Source: a bacterium (GTDB taxonomy: Bacteria > Vulcanimicrobiota > Xenobia > Xenobiales > JADMJV01). Taken from it: a stretch of DNA of 35,202 nt. A program made the position numbers and the translations under genes. The notes below the pieces were generated by a model that did not search any database, was not told where the DNA came from, and saw only the letters and a list, made by a program, of their open reading frames with translations. Shown one piece after another: positions 32,773-35,202 of this stretch (its first letter is position 1; each line of letters opens with the position of its first letter). The stretch is from the NCBI GenBank assembly GCA_030149525.1, contig JASBRJ010000354.1:1-35202 (forward strand). The letters run 5' to 3'.

Positions 32773-33688
32773 ATTTCTGGCCGACCAACTTGTAGCCGTA
32801 CTTTGCCTTGATGCGCTCTACACAGAGGGCGGCTTCGGCTCGGGTCACTTCTTTTTGAGGGTAGAAAGTCTTGAAGCTGCCCCAGATGTGAGAGGCAGTT
32901 TGAGAGCCGTAGCTAGAATTGTCACAGTTGTGGACCGCCTGCTTGTACTTGGGTGATATTTTCTCAAAATCGGTATAGCGTGGGCCGCAGTTGCCGTTCA
33001 TTTGGGGCTCGGCCTTGTCGAAGCTCACCTTGATAGCGATCATCTCTTCACGGGATAGGTTGCGTTCCGGGCGAAATGTGGTTTCGTCGTAGCCGATGAC
33101 AAAGCCTGAATTGGTGGCTCCCTGGACGAAGGGAAAGTAGGGGCTGTCTGGCGTGACATCGGTGAACTTGGAGTCCCCTGTTGTGGCCGGACGGACCTGT
33201 GTGGTTCTCGGGTTAACCGTGTTGGTCGCCTTCACCAACCATTGCAAAAATTCGCCCCTGGAAATCGGCTCGTTGGGACGAAACTTGCCGTCACCCAGTT
33301 CGATGACACCGGCTTTGAGCAGTCGACTGACGGTTTCCGCAGCATACTCACCCTCCAGGTCTTGGAAGGACATCTGGGTTTCCGCCTGGAGTTCTTGGGT
33401 TCGGGCCAACTGGAGGTGGTTTTTGTTCAGCTCAAGACTGAGAGCCTTGAGCTTCTTCTCCCCCTTGAGCCGACCAGCTTTCTCCTCAGCGAGCTTCTTC
33501 TCCAGAGCCTCAACCTGAATCTCCAGCGACTTTACCAAATCGGAACTGGCCTGGAGTTCTTGTCGAGCCTGGGCCAACTCGGTGTCGACCGAAGTGAATC
33601 TCTGAGATGCCAGAGTGTGGCTGTAGCCGGTAAACGCCAGGCTTGTGATCAAAAATCCAGCAAATAGTGTGTTCTTAAGTTTCTTCAT
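32771..33688 (-). CDS. Secreted coiled-coil protein with three C-terminal S-layer homology domains
   Basis: 305 residues. A signal peptide (1-29) is followed by a long coiled coil (about 33-115, heptads such as LEIQVEALEKKLAEE) and three SLH modules (about 112-157, 175-222 and 238-300; RFRPNEPISRGEF-like and FRPERNLSREE motifs). SLH modules bind secondary cell-wall polymers or peptidoglycan. The third is divergent and contains two Cys (CGPRYTDF, HNCDNSS). In S-layer and outer-membrane tether proteins of Deinococcus, Thermus and cyanobacteria, SLH lies at the N-terminus; here it lies at the C-terminus. GGGAGG 7 nt before the ATG at 33688 fixes the start. Confidence 0.9.
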   Translation of the reverse strand: MKKLKNTLFAGFLITSLAFTGYSHTLASQRFTSVDTELAQARQELQASSDLVKSLEIQVEALEKKLAEEKAGRLKGEKKLKALSLELNKNHLQLARTQELQAETQMSFQDLEGEYAAETVSRLLKAGVIELGDGKFRPNEPISRGEFLQWLVKATNTVNPRTTQVRPATTGDSKFTDVTPDSPYFPFVQGATNSGFVIGYDETTFRPERNLSREEMIAIKVSFDKAEPQMNGNCGPRYTDFEKISPKYKQAVHNCDNSSYGSQTASHIWGSFKTFYPQKEVTRAEAALCVERIKAKYGYKLVGQK

Positions 33689-33821
33689 AGTAAGACCTCC
33701 CGTGCTTTTTAGCATTGTGCGGGTCTCGGCTGAAGAACGCCGTGAGATCAGACACAGTGTGAGGAGGTTCACACCGTGCGATTGCTCCAGGCTTGCCGCC
33801 CTGGACCCCTTGGTCCTGTCT

Positions 33822-34388
33822 TTAGTAAGCCCAGTGAGGGCTCGGGAATTTCGCGTCGATCTTCTGGACCAGAGGCGTGATAGGGTCGGTTCGGCTTGCG
33901 ATAAGATAGCTTAGCCCCCCCGTAACGCCTGCACCGACGATTGCTGCGCCGGCCCGGCCGATATCACCCAGGGCCATATTCAAACCGGTGAAAACAAGGG
34001 CTCCGGCCGCCATGCCGGTGATTCCGCCCGCCAAGGTCAGCGGAGCCGAGAGCACCGGTCTCCAAGACCTGGCGTAATCATCGCCTTGAAAGAGGGCATC
34101 AGAGGCGCTCACGGCCAAACGGTCTCCAGCCATCCCCCCAGCTAGCCCGAGCATCGAGGACCCGACGAAAGCCAACGACCCGAGTGCAAAATTGGGAGCG
34201 GAAGCGGCCAAAGCACCACCCACAATGGCTCCTCCAAGCGTCTTCAAAGCCGTCGAAGTGTGTTTGTCCGACCATTGGATTTCAATAGTATCGGAACTGG
34301 AGTCGGTGGGGTTAGCTTGACTCTTAGGCTCGGCTTTGGGGGGAATTGCTCCCAGCCTGTTGGCTGGATGGGCACTCTTAATGTTCAT
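33822..34388 (-). CDS. Second glycine-rich protein with disordered N-terminus
   Basis: 188 residues. The first 40 are Pro/Ala/Ser-rich without a signal peptide (MNIKSAHPANRLGAIPPK). The rest is Gly/Ala-rich with GxxxG spacing in two or three hydrophobic stretches (LGGAIVGGALAAS, LAGGMAGDR, LAGGITGMAAGALV). It shares the design of the 14765-15355 protein but is only distantly alike in sequence. The ATG at 34388 is preceded by AAAGAG at about 7 nt; an in-frame GTG at 34436 is less likely. Function unknown. Confidence 0.65.
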   Translation of the reverse strand: MNIKSAHPANRLGAIPPKAEPKSQANPTDSSSDTIEIQWSDKHTSTALKTLGGAIVGGALAASAPNFALGSLAFVGSSMLGLAGGMAGDRLAVSASDALFQGDDYARSWRPVLSAPLTLAGGITGMAAGALVFTGLNMALGDIGRAGAAIVGAGVTGGLSYLIASRTDPITPLVQKIDAKFPSPHWAY

Positions 34389-34510
34389 GTGTACGCTCTT
34401 TAAGATAAATGATGATTGATGAGTGCGTTTCTTCACAGTAATAGCTTCTTGTTATAGGAACGTTAAATCGGCTTAGATCAAAAATCACGGAGAAGGGGGA
34501 GAGTGGACGA

Positions 34511-34516
34511 TAATAT
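34511..34516 (+). promoter_or_regulatory. -10 box placed for leaderless transcription of the last gene
   Basis: TAATAT ends exactly 6 nt before the ATG at 34523, so transcription would begin on the start codon. The in-frame TAA just upstream excludes an earlier start. No -35 box is clear. Confidence 0.45.
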
Positions 34517-34522
34517 GGACTC

Positions 34523-35202
34523 ATGATCCAAGCGAAACAGAAGCCGTCCAAGTTGATTTCCTGGACCCAGAAACTCCTCTTTCTTGAGTCCTGTCTCCTA
34601 CCGATGACTCTCTACTTGACCTTTCAACGGGGAATCGACCAATTCGTCGGTGGTCATGATCTTCACCAGCTTTTCGCGTTATGCGGGATCTCTGCACCAC
34701 CTGTGGCGTTTCTATGGACGAGATATTTAGGGCGGGCTGCAGAGCCGATTGAAGAGTCAGATATAGTCCGTGTCGACAGCCTCCCCAAGAGTGTCCGCAT
34801 CTACACAAGTGACGGTCAATCGCGCACCTTTGGAGTCGACCATTTTGATCTTACCGATTTGAGGCAGCAGCTTGAGCGGAGCGTATTCCCTCGCCTCCTG
34901 AACGAAGCACTGCATCAACTTGAAAGCGGTAAACCGATAGCCGTATCTCATCCCCACTCGCCGATTGTGGCTATCTGGGTCGGACTGGCGCTTCTTCTGA
35001 GTCTCGTCCATCCAGGGCTTATCGTTCTCCCAGCCATTGGACTGTGGCGAGAGTTACGGGCAAGTTACAGCCATCAAAGGGTCTGGAGCATGGACTCCTC
35101 GGGCTTGCGCCTCGACAACAACAAACTGTTGCCCTGGGACAAAGTGAGCGTCATCTTCCAGGGCCAGCGAACCGTCCTACTCGCCGACCAGAAACCGGTC
35201 GT
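34523..35202 (+). CDS. Membrane protein of unknown function, 3'-truncated by window edge
   Basis: The first 226 residues are present. Two N-terminal hydrophobic segments (about 15-35 and 45-65) are followed by a hydrophilic domain of about 80 residues and two more hydrophobic segments (about 155-185). The remainder (RVWSMDSSGLRLDNNKLLPWDKVSVIF) has the feel of a PH-like membrane-associated domain of the YcxB/YdbT kind (DUF3093 or bPH type), but I cannot assign it firmly. The gene is divergent from the glycine-rich gene, with 134 bp between. Confidence 0.65.
   Translation, partial: MIQAKQKPSKLISWTQKLLFLESCLLPMTLYLTFQRGIDQFVGGHDLHQLFALCGISAPPVAFLWTRYLGRAAEPIEESDIVRVDSLPKSVRIYTSDGQSRTFGVDHFDLTDLRQQLERSVFPRLLNEALHQLESGKPIAVSHPHSPIVAIWVGLALLLSLVHPGLIVLPAIGLWRELRASYSHQRVWSMDSSGLRLDNNKLLPWDKVSVIFQGQRTVLLADQKPV

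Overview
The window reads as a gene-dense chromosomal segment (roughly 55-57% GC by eye) from a free-living, probably diderm bacterium. It carries type IV pilus genes, PilZ proteins, hybrid and classical two-component sensors, an S-layer-homology protein and several proteins with no familiar name. I see no tRNA, rRNA, CRISPR array, transposase or phage gene. No close relative can be named from sequence alone. The mixture (SLH protein, SARP-type regulator, many TTG/GTG starts, apparent leaderless promoters) would fit an uncultivated lineage near Eremiobacterota/Armatimonadota; that placement is inference and weak.

Layout. 1-2.0 kb: 3'-truncated membrane hybrid histidine kinase (minus). 2.0-3.6 kb: secreted CAP-domain protein and a YihY/BrkB membrane protein (plus). 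3.6-6.7 kb: large TPR/leucine-rich protein (minus). 6.9-8.2 kb: small PilZ protein (plus), then a secreted DUF5005-like protein (minus) that sits in an operon behind a Fur-family regulator. 8.7-11.4 kb: DUF3299 protein, a CPFC-motif protein and a TerC membrane protein (plus). 11.4-14.6 kb: cupin, a frameshifted subtilase coupled to a PPOX-like flavoprotein, and an Nramp relative without the canonical metal-site motifs. 14.8-17.6 kb: glycine-rich protein, then an alcohol dehydrogenase overlapping a proline-racemase-family enzyme. 17.7-21.2 kb: LysM-like protein, then a TIGR02206/YwaF membrane protein coupled to an unusual 472-residue protein.

21.1-32.7 kb is the most coherent block. A PilZ protein and PilC/GspF are divergent across a 269-bp leader that may hold a structured RNA. 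A separate gene encodes what looks like the N-terminal domain missing from PilC. Then comes a probable six-gene operon: four minor prepilins (FimT/GspH, PilV/GspI, PilW/GspJ, PilX/GspK order, joined by 4-nt GTGA/ATGA overlaps), a sensor histidine kinase, and a REC-TPR-SARP transcription factor, closed by a strong terminator. The first prepilin is 689 residues long and ends in a TolB-like beta-propeller. The simplest reading is a surface pilus with an unusual tip protein, controlled by its own two-component system and by c-di-GMP. 32.8-35.2 kb: SLH protein, a second glycine-rich protein, and a 3'-truncated membrane protein.

At four starts (2045, 11825, 23722, 34523) a TANNNT hexamer lies exactly 6 nt before the start codon, which would place transcription initiation on the start codon itself. 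This suggests leaderless mRNAs and helped choose these starts. Tail-to-tail genes overlap at four places, and no stretch over 300 bp lacks a gene.
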